Of a stretch of DNA of 64,000 bases, positions 12,031 to 22,741 are shown one piece after another. The position numbers were made by a program, and so were the translations under genes. Under the pieces are notes generated by a model, which saw nothing but the letters and a program-made list of their open reading frames with translations, had not been told where the DNA came from and ran no database searches. This DNA comes from Ceratotherium simum simum (lineage: Eukaryota; Chordata; Mammalia; Perissodactyla; Rhinocerotidae), in assembly GCF_000283155.1 (NCBI RefSeq), contig NW_004454210.1, forward strand, positions 1,911,110 through 1,975,109. The letters run 5' to 3'. The stretch's first letter is position 1. Every line of letters starts with the position of its first letter.

Positions 12031-13068
12031 GAGAGAAATTGAAATAATATGCCCCCCCAAAAAAACATTAAGAACATTTCTCCCCTTAAAAGACATTTAA
12101 AAGAAAGTAGAAAGTCAAGGCAGAAACTGAGAGAAGACATTTGCAATATCTACAGATGATAATGGATTTGCATCAAGAATATATAAAGAACTACTACAGA
12201 TTAATAAGAAAAACACATATAACCCAATAGAAAACTGTCCAAAGATGTGAAGAGACATTTCACTGAAGAGGAAACACATAATACCAGTAAATAGACGAAG
12301 AGATGTTCAGCATCATCGGTGATCAGAAAGCGCCAATTAAGACCACAATGAGATGTCATTTACTAACCATCCAACTGGGAAAAATTAATAAGTTTGGCAA
12401 TACCAAAAGTTGGAGAGGGTATGAATCCAGAGGACCTTTTTCTTATGCATTGCTGGTGGAGATTTAAATTGATACAACCACTGTGGAAAATAGTTTGGCA
12501 TCACTTCCTAACGTTTATCATACCTTTTGAGCCAGCAATTCTACTCCTAGGTATAGGTCCAATAGAATCTTGCACATGTACAACAGAAAGCATCTATAAG
12601 AATGTCCACAATGACAAAAATCTGGTAATCTAAATCCCCATCAGTGGAAGAGTGGATGAGTCAGCTGTGATATATTCACATGATAAAATATTACACAGCA
12701 AACGAAACTATCAACTAACATGATACACAACCACATGGATGAATCTTAGTAACATAACATTAAGTGAAAAATGTAGGTCCCAAAAGTTTACATTCTGCCT
12801 GACACTGTTGTTAAAAAGTTAACTAAAATAAAAATATGTGCAATTTTAATGAATATATATATATATACACAATAAAATGATACAAAAAGTTGAAAAAATG
12901 ATGAATACAAGATTGTGAATGATGATTAACTTGAGTTGGGGCAGGAAGGGGAATGGAGTAGAGGGAGATCATGTGGTTAGATGAAAGTTACTGTCAAGGT
13001 CCAAGCTCTTGTTTTGGGTGGTGAGTTCACAGATGCTTATTTAATTATTATAACTAGCTAACTAACTA
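12031..13068 (+). repeat. Second plus-strand L1M 3' part
   Basis: ORF2 C-terminal landmarks reappear immediately after the previous element's tail: 'aagacatttgcaatatctac', 'atataaagaactactacag', 'tatgcattgctggtggaga', 'gagccagcaattctactcct' and 'tggatgagtcagctgtgat'. The 3' UTR follows ('ggtggtgagttcacagatgc') and ends near 13,060. Because ORF2 sequence repeats in the same orientation, this is an independent insertion rather than a continuation. Confidence 0.8.
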
Positions 13069-13528
13069 TGTTTCAATTATTTATTACTGCATAGCAGGCC
13101 ACCTCAAGGTTAATGGCTTAACATAACATTTGTTATTATTATACCACATGATTCTCTGGGTCACGAATTTAGACAGGACACAGAGGGGCTTGTCTTTGTT
13201 TCACGATGGCTGGGGTCTCAGTTGGGATGAGTCCAATAGTGGGGGGTCTGGAACAGCTAGGAGTTGGCCAGACATTTCTCTCTTTGTCTCCATGGGGTTA
13301 AGCTTTCTCACAGTGGTGGCCTTAGGGTAGTTGGACTTGTTAGATGGTGGCTCAGGACTCTAGAGTGACAGCACTGAGAGGCCCAGGTGTGGCTGCAAAG
13401 CTTCTTATGATCTAGCCTCAGAAATCAAGAGAAGGAGAGAAATAGATTCTACCTTTCGAAGAGGAAAGGATGTACACTATGAGGAAGAGAGGAACTGATG
13501 GCAACCATCTTGGAGACAAGCTACCACA
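13069..13528 (-). repeat. MLT1-class LTR (ERVL-MaLR)
   Basis: A 460-bp LTR relic in minus orientation. The plus-strand left edge 'tgtttcaattatttattac' and the right edge 'gcaaccatcttggagac...ctaccaca' match the reverse complement of an older MLT1 subfamily (tgtggtagattgcaaagatgg at its 5' end). TG...CA boundaries are present but no clear target duplication is. No coding content. Confidence 0.65.
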
Positions 13529-13829
13529 TGACCTTCCTTATTAAATAAATGAGTACAGAAAAGCAGGTTGTGAAGTGTGAACTAATGAGAGTGAGTAACG
13601 AAGCAACGGTTAGGATTAGTCCAATTCTCTGCACATGCGTTCCATTGAAAAATGGAAAAACAAATCTAAAAAACAATTTCCTGTGTACTGTTATGTTAAA
13701 CCATACAAAATTGCAGTTTTTGTAGATCAATATGGTCAAATATAAGCAATGTTATACAATGCTACCTAATACAATAATTATAGGTATAGATATCATATTT
13801 AATTTCTATATGGCAAGACTATCTTAAAT
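13529..13829. other. Unassigned AT-rich spacer
   Basis: AT-rich sequence between an LTR and an L1 relic. No repeat or gene is recognised. Confidence 0.35.
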
Positions 13830-15175
13830 AGATGAATTCTCCCAAATTAATCTATTATTTTAACACAATTCTCATCAAAACTCAATGTTCTGAAATTTAT
13901 GCAAAGATGTTCTAAAGTTTATGCAAAGTTTTTTTTTTTTATAATTTTATTTATTTATTTTTTTCCCCCAAAGCCCCAGTAGATAGTTGTATGTCATAGC
14001 TGCACATCCTTCTAGTTGCTGTATGTGGGACACGGCCTCAGCATGGCCGGAGAAGTGGGGCATCGGTGCGCGCCCGGGATCTGAACCCGGGGTGCACGGG
14101 GCCAGCCCATATGCAAAGTTTTAATATGAAAGAACAGTCAATAAAATTAGGAAAAAGAGAAGTAATGAGAAGATACTTTTTCCACCAGAAAATAAAATGT
14201 ATTTTAAAACTATAATAAATAAAAGAATGTAATACCAATATCAGAATAGACAAGTGTAAAAATGGAAGTAAATAGAAAGTTGAAACCCAGACAGTGATTA
14301 CAGGGTTTAGTATAATATAAAGATGAGATTTCATATCGTAGGGAAAGGATAGGCTATCTGATAAATGGTATTTGCACAATTGGCTTCTTTTTTAGAAAAA
14401 ATGATGATTGGATTCTCTTCCTTTTCCTTACATTAAAGTAAATTTCATATTGATTACATATTTAGATGAAAAAATTATCATTAATGTATTAAAAGATAAT
14501 GTAGGATATTATTTTTGCTCTCTGAGGATGGGGAAGCCTTTCTGCTCTTGACAACAAAAGCAAAGGCAATAAACTAAGATACTGATAGCTCTGACTGCAT
14601 AAAAAGTACAAGTTCATGCTACAAAAGTTATTATGAAAAATGAAAAGATAAAGATGTCAAAGCGGGATTTTTTTTTTTACAACAAAAATACAGGAGTTTA
14701 TATTCTCCATATGAAGAGGTCTTAAAAATCAGCAAGAAAATAAATAGGCTAATTGTAAAAATTGGCAAATTAAATGAGCAGGCAATTCACGAAGGTAAAA
14801 GTCAATAAATAGATGAAAAACATTGATATTTAGTGGTAAAAATAAATGCAAAATGAGATATGTTTTTTCCCCTTAACCAAATGGCAAAGATTAAAAGGAG
14901 TAACACTGCACAATGCTTGTCAGAGTGCAGAGAAACTGGTGCTTTCATACCCTGTTGGTTTGCGCGTAAATTAGTACAACTTTCCTGAGGGCAGTTTGAC
15001 CATCTCTACCAAAAGCCTTGAAATGCAAGCAAGCCCTTTGACACAGTAATTCCACTTCTGGGAAGGAATTTATCCCAAACAAATGATTGGAGAACTTCAA
15101 GTTAAACATAGTCGATGGGATACATGGATTTATCTCTGCCCACTTCTGAAACCTCACTAAACTGACACAAAGTTA
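13830..15175 (+). repeat. L1ME-like ORF2 C-terminal relic, split by a SINE
   Basis: Reading past the SINE at 13.93-14.11 kb, the order is L1 ORF2: 'tcatcaaaactcaatgttct', 'ggggaagcctttctgctctt', 'gtcttaaaaatcagcaag', 'caaattaaatgagcaggcaat', 'accaaatggcaaagattaaaa', 'gtgcagagaaactggtgctt', 'agtaattccacttctggga' and 'aggaatttatcccaaaca'. Divergence is high and no frame is open. Orientation is plus. Confidence 0.75.
13931..14109 (-). mobile_element. ERE-type tRNA-derived SINE (perissodactyl)
   Basis: A minus-oriented SINE: a T-run at its left (the reverse of the poly-A tail), the tail module 'gttgtatgtcatagctgcac', then the tRNA-like head. The B-box region appears as 'gggatctgaaccc' (reverse complement GGGTTCAGATCCC) and the head ends at 'ggggccagccc'. 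A duplicated target, TATGCAAAGTT, occurs at 13920-13930 and 14110-14120. The layout matches the equine ERE family, to my knowledge restricted to Perissodactyla, so it dates this insertion after the origin of that order. Confidence 0.9.
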
Positions 15176-15660
15176 AAAGAGATGTGTAAAATAACAAGGA
15201 GATGACAGTGGCATAGAGCTGTCAACATAGTTCTGGAAGCTGAAAATGGATGGATGAACAGAGAGTGGCAAACTGAACACATGCATTTAATTTTGCTCTC
15301 TTCCAAAATCCTACTGTAGCTACAGTAAAGGGATTGTTTAAAAAGGCTTGAACCACAAGGGCGGGGAGAATGGGAGAGGAGAAAGGAGCAACACAATTTT
15401 GTAAGTTAGAGAGTTGATGGATGAATGATAATTGACTTGGTGAACCTTTCTCAAGTTGAGAATTCACCTGGTTTATACCACAGAATCTTCAAAAGATCCA
15501 AGAATTGGAGGCCCCGAGTACCTCAGGAAGGAGGTGGGGGAAGGAATGTGCATGGCTAACATAGGGTGGATCGTTTGAAAGCCGTTTAAGAGGCAAATAG
15601 ATCCCTAGGCGCCACTCCCCCTGCCCCACCCCACTCTGTGTCACTGAGTGCCTGCCTCTC
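15176..15660. other. Unassigned sequence between L1 and MLT1
   Basis: No family is recognised. A GC-richer patch (15.5-15.65 kb) borders the following LTR. Confidence 0.3.
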
Positions 15661-15982
15661 CCCTACCCCAGCAGATGACTTGAGGTTTCTTCTCTGGAGA
15701 GGTATTCCTTGACTTGTGGCCATATCATGCCAATCTCTGCCTCTGTGGTCACTTTGTCTCCTTCTCCTCTGTGTCAATCTCCCTCTGGGTCTCCCTTCTG
15801 AGAACACTTATGATGGCATTTAGAGCCCACCCGAATAATCCAGATGAGGTGGGGATTATCACCTCAACTCAAAATCCTTGACTTAATCTTATCTGCAACC
15901 CTTTTTCCAAATAAGGTACATTTACAGTTTCCAGGAATTAGGATGTGAATATCTTTGGGGGGGGGCATTTTTCAGCCTGTCA
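15661..15982 (-). repeat. Truncated MLT1-class LTR
   Basis: Contains 'tttagagcccacccgaataa', 'ccagatgaggtggggattat', 'tcttatctgcaaccc', 'ccaggaattaggatgtgaat', 'atctttgggg' and 'ttcagcctgtca', the same block order as the intact MLT1 LTR at 6637-7135 in the same orientation. About the first third (plus-strand left) is missing. It abuts a minus-strand L1. Confidence 0.75.
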
Positions 15983-18105
15983 AATATGCTAAATTAAATT
16001 TATTGATTTTAGGATGTTAAACTGACCTTACATTCCTGGGATAAGCCTCATTTGGTTATGCCATATTATCCTTTCTGAACGTGTGTTCCTGGATTCAATT
16101 TACTAAACATTTTATGTTTCCAGGTCAAATGCTGTGAATATCATGAAGGACATTGGTCTGAAACTTTTTGTACTCTTTGTTAGATTTAGATATCATGACT
16201 GTGATGTCACTTCACTTCACGTATTTTGAAGAACGAGTTTTTTATTCCATTGATTGTTCTTTATTGTTTTTCTGTTGCCTTTTTAAAAGTTGATTTGTGT
16301 TCTCTATTATTTCCTTCCCTTTTATTATTTTGGCTTTAATTTGCTCTTTTTTCTTTTTTTTTAGTTTCTTAAGTTGGAAGCTTGAACCATTAGTTTGCAA
16401 CCTTCCCCCTCCCACCTCAATATATAAGCATTTAATGCTACAAATTTCCCTCAAAGCCCTGCATTATCTATAATCCATCCATGTTGATTGTATTTTTACT
16501 TTCATTTAACTCAAAATATGTTTTTATTTCAATTGTGAATTCTTTGAAGCATGAGTTATTTAGAAGTATGTTGTTTAATTTTCAAATATTTGGAGATTTC
16601 CTAGTATTTTTCTGTCATTGATTTATAGTTTAATTGTGTGTGATAAGAGAATTTTCTTTGCATGATTTTAATGCTCTTAAATTTAGTAAAACTTCGTCTA
16701 TCTTGGCCCAGAATATAGTCTTTCTTGGTAAATGCTCCATAAGCACTTGAAAAGAATTTGCATTTTGCTGTAGTATAATGGTGTGATCTATAGATGTCAA
16801 TTAAGTCAAGTTAGTTGGCAGAGTTGTTCAAGTCTTTTATATTCTTACTGGTTTTCTGTCTACTTGTTCTATTAATTATGGGAAGAGGAGTGTTGAGAAA
16901 ATTGTAATCATAAATTTGTCTATTTCTTCTTCAGTTCTATGTTTTAACTTCATCTATTTTGAATCTCTACGGTTAGGCACAAACATGTTTAGGATTGTTA
17001 TGTCCTCTTGATGAAATTATCCATTTATTCTGTCTTTATCCCTAGTAATATTCTTTTGTTCTGAAGTCTACTATATATGATATTAAGATAGCTGTTCCAG
17101 CTTTCTTATGAATAGTGTTTTCAAGATGTATGTTTTTCATTATTTTACTTTTAACCTATCTATGTCTTTATGCTTAAAGTGAGTTTCTTGTAGAGAATAT
17201 ATATTTGGGTTTTGCTTTTTTTAAAAAAAAATCTAGTCTGACAGTCTCTGCCTTTTAACTTGTGTGCTTAGACCATTTGTATTTAATGTACATTTCAATA
17301 TTTTTTTAGCTTAAATCTACCATCTTTCTATTTGTTTTCATTATATATGCTCTTTGTTCCTTTTTTCCTCTTTCCTTCCTTCTTTTGGATTAATTTTTTT
17401 TAAAAAAAATAATTCTATCTTATCTCTTGGTTTATTAGCTGTACCTCCATTTTATTTTTTCAGTTATTGCTGTATGGTTTACTATAAACGTCTTTAATTA
17501 TAGTCTAATTTAAAATAATAAATAACATCACATGTAGCTATGAGAAACTTAAAATAGTATACTTCCATTTCCTCCTCCAACCTTTGGGCTATTTTCCATA
17601 CATTTTCCTTCTAAATATTCATAAACAACATAATATATTGCTGTTTTTACTTTAAATATCTATTATCTTCTAAAGAGATTCAAATGTGATTTTTACCATT
17701 TCTAGTGCTCTTTATTCTTTTGTAAATCCATTTTTCTGCCCAGTATTATTTTCCTTCTGCCTTATGATCGTCCTTTAACTTTTTTTATAGTGCAGATCTG
17801 ATGGCAATGAATTCTCCCAGCTTTTGTCTGAAAAAGTCTTTTATTTCCTTTTCAATTTTGAAAAAAAATTTGGAGAGGGGTAAAAATTCTAGATTGACAG
17901 ACTTTTTTTTGTTGTTCAGTACTTTAATGATATCTCTTCTTTATTTTCTCTCTTGTATAGCTTCTGATAAGAAGCTAGTGAGCTGGTGAAATCATAGGGC
18001 TCATTTTGTTTGTTTCCCTTCTCTCGGTTTTAAAGTTTCGTGCTTGTACAATGTCTGAAAACCATTGTTGTACATATTTGTCTAGTTTTCTGATTGAGTA
18101 AGGTG
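15983..18105 (-). repeat. L1M-class element, ORF2 N-terminal half back to ORF1 (minus strand)
   Basis: On the plus strand it runs from reverse-transcriptase sequence ('ccttacattcctgggataag', 'gacattggtctgaaac') through the endonuclease region ('cccagaatatagtctttctt', 'tagatgtcaattaagtcaag', 'ttctgaagtctactatata') to the inter-ORF and ORF1 end ('agtatacttccatttcctcc', 'agtgcagatctgatggcaat', 'gtctgaaaaagtcttttatt'). This is the reverse complement of L1 from ORF2 backward. All frames are interrupted. Confidence 0.85.
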
Positions 18106-18119
18106 AGACAGTAAATCTT

Positions 18120-18355
18120 TTTTTTTTTTTTTATGAGGAAGATCAGCCCTGAGCTAACATCTGCCAATCCTCCTTTTTTTGCTGAGGAAGACTGGCCCTG
18201 GGCTAACATCCATACCCATCTTCCTCTACTTTATATGGGATGCTGCCACAGCATGGCTTTGACAAGTGGTGCGTGGGTACGCACCTGAGATCCGAACCCC
18301 AGGCTGCTGCAGCACAGTGGGCGCGCTTAACTGCTACACCACCGGGCCAGCCCCA
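18120..18355 (-). mobile_element. ERE-type tRNA-derived SINE (perissodactyl), longer subtype
   Basis: A 236-bp SINE in minus orientation. A 15-T run at the left is followed by a doubled tail module ('gatcagccctgagctaacat' and 'actggccctgggctaacatc') and a tRNA-like head with 'gagatccgaacccca' and '...accaccgggccagcccc' at the right edge. Target duplications of 14 bp with one mismatch flank it (18106-18119 and 18356-18369, core GTAAATCTT). The internal tail duplication separates it from the shorter copy at 13.9 kb and suggests a different ERE subfamily. Confidence 0.92.
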
Positions 18356-18414
18356 AGAGAGTAAATCTTGTCATTACCCCATGTTGGCTAGAAGCTGAAC
18401 TCTACCGTTGTGAC

Positions 18415-19310
18415 CATTTTTAAGTTTCTGTTATGATTACTTTTTTGAATCATTATTTGGAAATGTGTTTCTACAATAATCATATTTCCGTTATTGAGTT
18501 CTAATTTTATTGCATTGTGATCAGAGATTGTAGTTTGAAATGATATCAATTTCTTGAAATGTATTAAGGCTTGCTTTATGTCAAATTTTGTAAATTATTA
18601 ACGTGTGCTTAAGCAGTATATGTATTTTCTGATTGTGGGATGTTGAGTTCTAGAAACATGCATTAAATCAAGCTTCTTCAATGTGTTGTTCAAATCCTAT
18701 ATATTTTTATTGATTTTTATTCTCTTTCAGCCATAGTAAAGGAGTGAGTTGTGTTGAAATTGCTCATTATGATGGTGGCTTGGTCCATTTTCCCTGGATC
18801 TATCATCTATTCTAATGAGTATAAACAAGTTTGTAGTTATTGTACCTTCCTAGTACATTAAATTTTTCCTTATTGTGTAATAATTCTTTTTATCCTTGAT
18901 AATGCTTCTTATTTTAAAGTTTGTCTTTTATTGATGTAGCTGCCTAGCTATCTTTTCTTTGTAAGTATTTACTTCTAATAACTCTATGGTGATTACTGAT
19001 ATCTTTAAACCTTGTGCTTTCTGTTTTCCCCATGCTTCTTTTTTCTTTTTCTTTTTAAAAAATCTTGAGTTTTGTGGTTGACTTGTTTGTTTTTCTATTG
19101 TAGTGCCAATATTGGTGTTTGCCTGCTGGGTCACTCCTTCTTTCCTATTTGTTTATCTTTCACTTCTCCTACCTTCTTTTTCTTTTTCTGGTCATTTTTT
19201 AAATTGTTTACTTTTGTATGATTTTGAATTTTTTTAACCTAGTGGTAGATTTTGTTTTACTTTTGAATTCTTGGAAATTATGATTCAGTATTTCTTATGG
19301 AAAGGGTAAA
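18415..19310 (-). repeat. Older minus-strand L1 ORF2 fragment
   Basis: Landmarks of the L1 endonuclease region recur in reverse complement ('cattgtgatcagagattgta', 'gggatgttgagttctagaaa', 'tgttgttcaaatcctatata', 'gagtgagttgtgttgaaatt'). Since the same region already appeared at 16.6-17.0 kb, this is a different, more diverged L1 insertion lying head-on behind the first. No frame is open. Confidence 0.65.
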
Positions 19311-19600
19311 TAGGATTTTATATTAATATGAGGCAAAACAAAATCTCTCAGCTGACTCTGATGCATAATCCCAACTAGAAGCTATTGATCAAGAGGAACT
19401 GTGGATTCTTTATTGATAAATAATAAAAGGAAAAGGAATTATAATTCCCATTGATTAGCACATGAATAAACTAATAAAGATATTTTGAGGTTTTCAGTTG
19501 AATGACTTAGCAGACAAAGTAAATTCAAAGGCAAGTTGCTTTCTCCATTGTTTGTTTAATGTGAGTTACAAAAAAAAAAAAAAAAAATCTCTGCCTGGAT
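19311..19600. other. Unassigned sequence ending in an 18-bp A-run
   Basis: About 260 bp of unrecognised AT-rich DNA ending in poly-A at 19570-19587. The tail could belong to a small retrotransposed sequence in plus orientation, but no matching target duplication or parent transcript can be named. Confidence 0.3.
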
Positions 19601-20875
19601 TGGAAGACTTAAAATTGTTAACAAGTCAATACTACCCAAAATGAAGTTGAACACTTATCTTACACAGTATACACAAATTAATTCAAAATGGGTCAAAGAC
19701 CTCAATGTAACAGCTAAAACTCTTAGAAGAAAACATAGGGTGAAAGCTGTGTGACATTAGATTTAACAATGATTTCTTGAATATGACACCAAAAGCACAG
19801 GCAACAAAGGAAAAAATAGATAAATTGGACTTCATAAAAATTAAAACCTCTTATGCCTCAAAGGACACTTTCAAAAGAGTGAAAAGGCAATCCACGGAAT
19901 GAGAGAAAATATTTGCAAATCATATATCTGATAAGGGATTAATATCCAGAATCTATAAATAACTCTTACACTTCAAAAGTAAAACAACAACTTGACCAAA
20001 AAACAAGTGAAAAACTTTAATAGACATTTCTCCATAGACAATATAAAAATGGCCAATATGCATGAAAAGATGTTCAACATAACTAACCATTAGGGAAAAG
20101 CAAATCAAAACCTCAATGAGATACTACTTCACACCCATTAGGACAGCTACTATAAAAATAAAAACAGAAAAAACAAGTGTTGACAATGTGGAGAAATTGG
20201 AACACTTGTGCATTGCAGGTGGGAATGTAAAATGGTGCAGCTGCTATGGAATATAGTATGGTGGTTCTCCCCAAAATTATATATAGAATTAGCATATGAT
20301 CTAGCAGTTTTGCTTCTGGATATATAACCCTCAAAATGGAAAGCAAAGTGTGGAAGAGATATTTGTACACCCATGTTCATAGCATCATTATACACAATAG
20401 CCAAAAGTGTCCCATAATAGCCCAAGTATCCATCAACAGATAAATGGATAAATAAAATGTGGTATATACATAGAATGGAATATTATTCTGCTTTAAAAAG
20501 GAAGGAAATTCTGACACATACTACAACATATGGGTAAACCTTGAAGACATTATGCTAAGTGAAATAAGCTAATCACAAAATAACAAATACTGTATGATTC
20601 CACTTAAATGAGGTACCCAGAGTAGTTAAATTCATAGAAAAACTGAGGAGAATGTTGGTGGTCAGGGGCTAGGGGAAAGGAGGAACAGGAAGTTATCTTT
20701 TAATGGGTAAAGAGTTTCAGATTTGGAAGATGAAAAATATTCTGCAGTTAGATGGTGGTGATGTTGCACAACAATGTGAATGTGCTTAAAGCCATTGAAC
20801 TGTGCAGTTAAGAATGGTTCAATGGTGAATTTTACATTAGGTATATTTTATCCCAATAAAAAAAAATACAGCAGT
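19601..20875 (+). repeat. L1M-class ORF2 C-terminal part and 3' UTR
   Basis: Plus-strand L1 order: 'attcaaaatgggtcaaagac', 'aaatagataaattggacttc', 'gagagaaaatatttgcaaat', 'agatgttcaacataacta', 'tgcattgcaggtgggaatgt', 'ccatcaacagataaatgg' and '3' UTR text 'gtggtcaggggctagggg', ending 'tatcccaataaaa' plus an A-run. Multiple stops. It lies tail-outward from the minus-strand L1s, so the two sets are divergent. Confidence 0.85.
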
Positions 20876-20944
20876 CCATATCCAACCAGGAGAAATTTCT
20901 AACCGAAAAAACAAAAAACAATAAACACAACTATGTCTAACCCC

Positions 20945-21045
20945 ATTTCAGACCAATTAAATCAGATTCTGGGGTATCAGTATTTTTTTTTTAAACTCTA
21001 CAGGTGATTCTAATGTAAAGCCAGTGTTGAGAACATCTGACCTAA
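20945..21045 (+). mobile_element. MER5-type hAT-Charlie fragment
   Basis: 'aaatcagattctggggtatc' and 'ctctacaggtgattctaatg' followed by 'cagtgttgagaacatctgac' match the middle and 3' end of MER5A/B (gaatcagaatctctgggg, ctccaggtgattctgatg, gtttgagaaccactg). The 5' half is absent. Confidence 0.65.
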
Positions 21046-21174
21046 ATTATAGATCCAAATAACAGAGAAATAGTTTCCTGGTTTTGTTATCTTTATTTCC
21101 TGTATGTTTTGTAACTATGGCTATAAAACAGAAATTATGTTTAGGGCAGTTTTTTGAGGATCTGACTTGACTTT

Positions 21175-21995
21175 AGTGGAAGAGACCTTTAAAGTAAAAA
21201 TTTAGAATTTTATACCCAGCCAAACCATCAATCAACCTTGAGTGTAGAATAAAAGCATTTTCAGACACCTAATTTACCAAAAATTGTATCTCTCATTCTT
21301 TCTCAAGAAACTACAGGAGGTTGTGTTCCAACAAAATAAGGGAATAGACTAAGAGCATGAAGATGGGGAGCCAAGAAACAGGACAGCCGACACAAGAAAG
21401 AAGGAAAGTGAATTCAGAAGATGATGATGAAAGAAGTGCTGGGGAGCCAGACCAGAGAGGAACAGCAGTGTAGATAGTTATGCGAGGACATTTTCAAGAA
21501 AAAAATGGAAGATGACTTGAGGTGTCGACCTTATTTAGAGAGGTTTTATTGCTCTGTCAGAGAGTTTGAGAAGAATCAGCTGTGAGTATCAAGAAAGCAA
21601 GGTGAATAAAAAATGAGGCAATTATTAACTCCAGGAAGAATTGGAAATTTTGTGGGAAAGGAAATATAATCATAGTACGCTACATGGCTCAGATTGGGGA
21701 ATGTTGTAATTGAAGTCTATCAGAAGGTCAGGGAGAGGGGAAATGTTTGTGTGTGGCAGTATAAGAGTACTCCCTTTTCATCTTCCATAGTAGGAAGTAA
21801 ATCGATGATATTTAAATTTGATTAGTCAACAAAGCAGAATATAAATAAATTATTTAGATGTACACAGTTAAATACCAGAAAAGCCACCAAAGGAACTGCG
21901 GGAGTCTCAGGGGAGGGGAAGGAGTGAGACAGCGTGTGGTAGTTTTCATCATGAACTTTTTTGACTTTTAAAATTATGTTCAGAGTATTCCTCTG
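21175..21995 (+). repeat. HAL1 3'-region fragment
   Basis: Follows the 3' end of HAL1 from memory: 'aatttagaattttatacccag', 'aagcattttcagacacc', 'gaaactacaggaggttgtgt', 'gaaacaggacagccgacac', 'gaccagagaggaacagcag', 'catagtacgctacatggctc' and 'gtgtggtagttttcatcatg', closing at 'aaaattatgttcagag'. HAL1 carries only an ORF1-type gene. None of it is intact here. Confidence 0.65.
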
Positions 21996-22646
21996 GTTGA
22001 AGAGATGTTTTTAAAGTACACAAGTGCATAAAGATGTATTGTAAGGATGTTCATCTTAGCATTGTTTACGATAGTGGAAAAACTACTATCTACTTGGGGA
22101 GATAATTTGAGTGTGTATCTTACATGCAATCATTCTGCCAAGGAAAGTTTAAGAAGACAGTAGAAGGAATGTTTGTGATTAGTGGCCAGATGGATTATTA
22201 AATCACATTGCTGCAGGAGTTCAGAGGAAGGCGTGAACGTTCTGGCTGGGATTGGTTTGGAGAAGAAGGTACAGGCTGTACTTAGCTCATAAGATGGGAC
22301 TCAGGGGTCTCTGAAGCTGGGTCAGGGGGTTAGCAAGGGTCCCAAGGGCGGCAGGAGGCCTGGGTCAGGGAATAGAGAGCACACGGGCCTGGGGGGGGGC
22401 GGCGAGAGGGATCCAGTTGCGGAGGACATCAGGTTCTGCTGAAGAACAAGGGATGGGAAAGTCCTTTCCAATGTGCAGCCAGTGTCATTCCCGCCAAGCC
22501 CTGCAGCTGTGCGCTTTGTTGGGGTTTGTTCAGAAACATCTACGTGCTCTTTTTCTGTCCCTTTTGAGATCAAGACACACAGTTTTGAGGTGGCCAGTAG
22601 CCAAGATTAGGTTCAGTGAAGCTGGAGGAGTTGGGATTAGGGTAAA
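21996..22646. other. Transition from AT-rich to GC-rich DNA
   Basis: The first 200 bp may be more L1-like debris ('gttcatcttagcattgttta'). From about 22.28 kb base composition shifts to GC-rich and recognisable L1 stops. A short G-run occurs at 22391-22399. No gene is seen. Confidence 0.4.
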
Positions 22647-22741
22647 TCTGAGGACAGGTTTAGCGGTGAGTCTGTGGCCAGGGTTAAAGTTCAGTCTGAG
22701 GCCAGGTTTAGGGTTCAGTCTGTGATCAGGGTTAGGGTTTG
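22647..22741 (+). repeat. 24-bp minisatellite, four units
   Basis: Four head-to-tail units begin TCTGAGGACAGG (22647), TCTGTGGCCAGG (22671), TCTGAGGCCAGG (22695) and TCTGTGATCAGG (22719), each followed by a TTTAG/GTTAG-type half. The first three are exactly 24 bp and the last 23 bp. Degenerate partial units extend on both sides. The GTTAGGGTT half resembles telomere repeat, but the period is 24 and not 6. Confidence 0.85.

Noticed and set aside
14050..14109. Possible tRNA gene (A/B-box-like sequence)
   Set aside because: It is the tRNA-derived head of an ERE SINE with poly-T tail and target duplications; the cloverleaf is not intact.
22650..22741. Interstitial telomere array (GTTAGGG words)
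   Set aside because: The period is 24 bp and only half of each unit is telomere-like; no run of TTAGGG hexamers exists.
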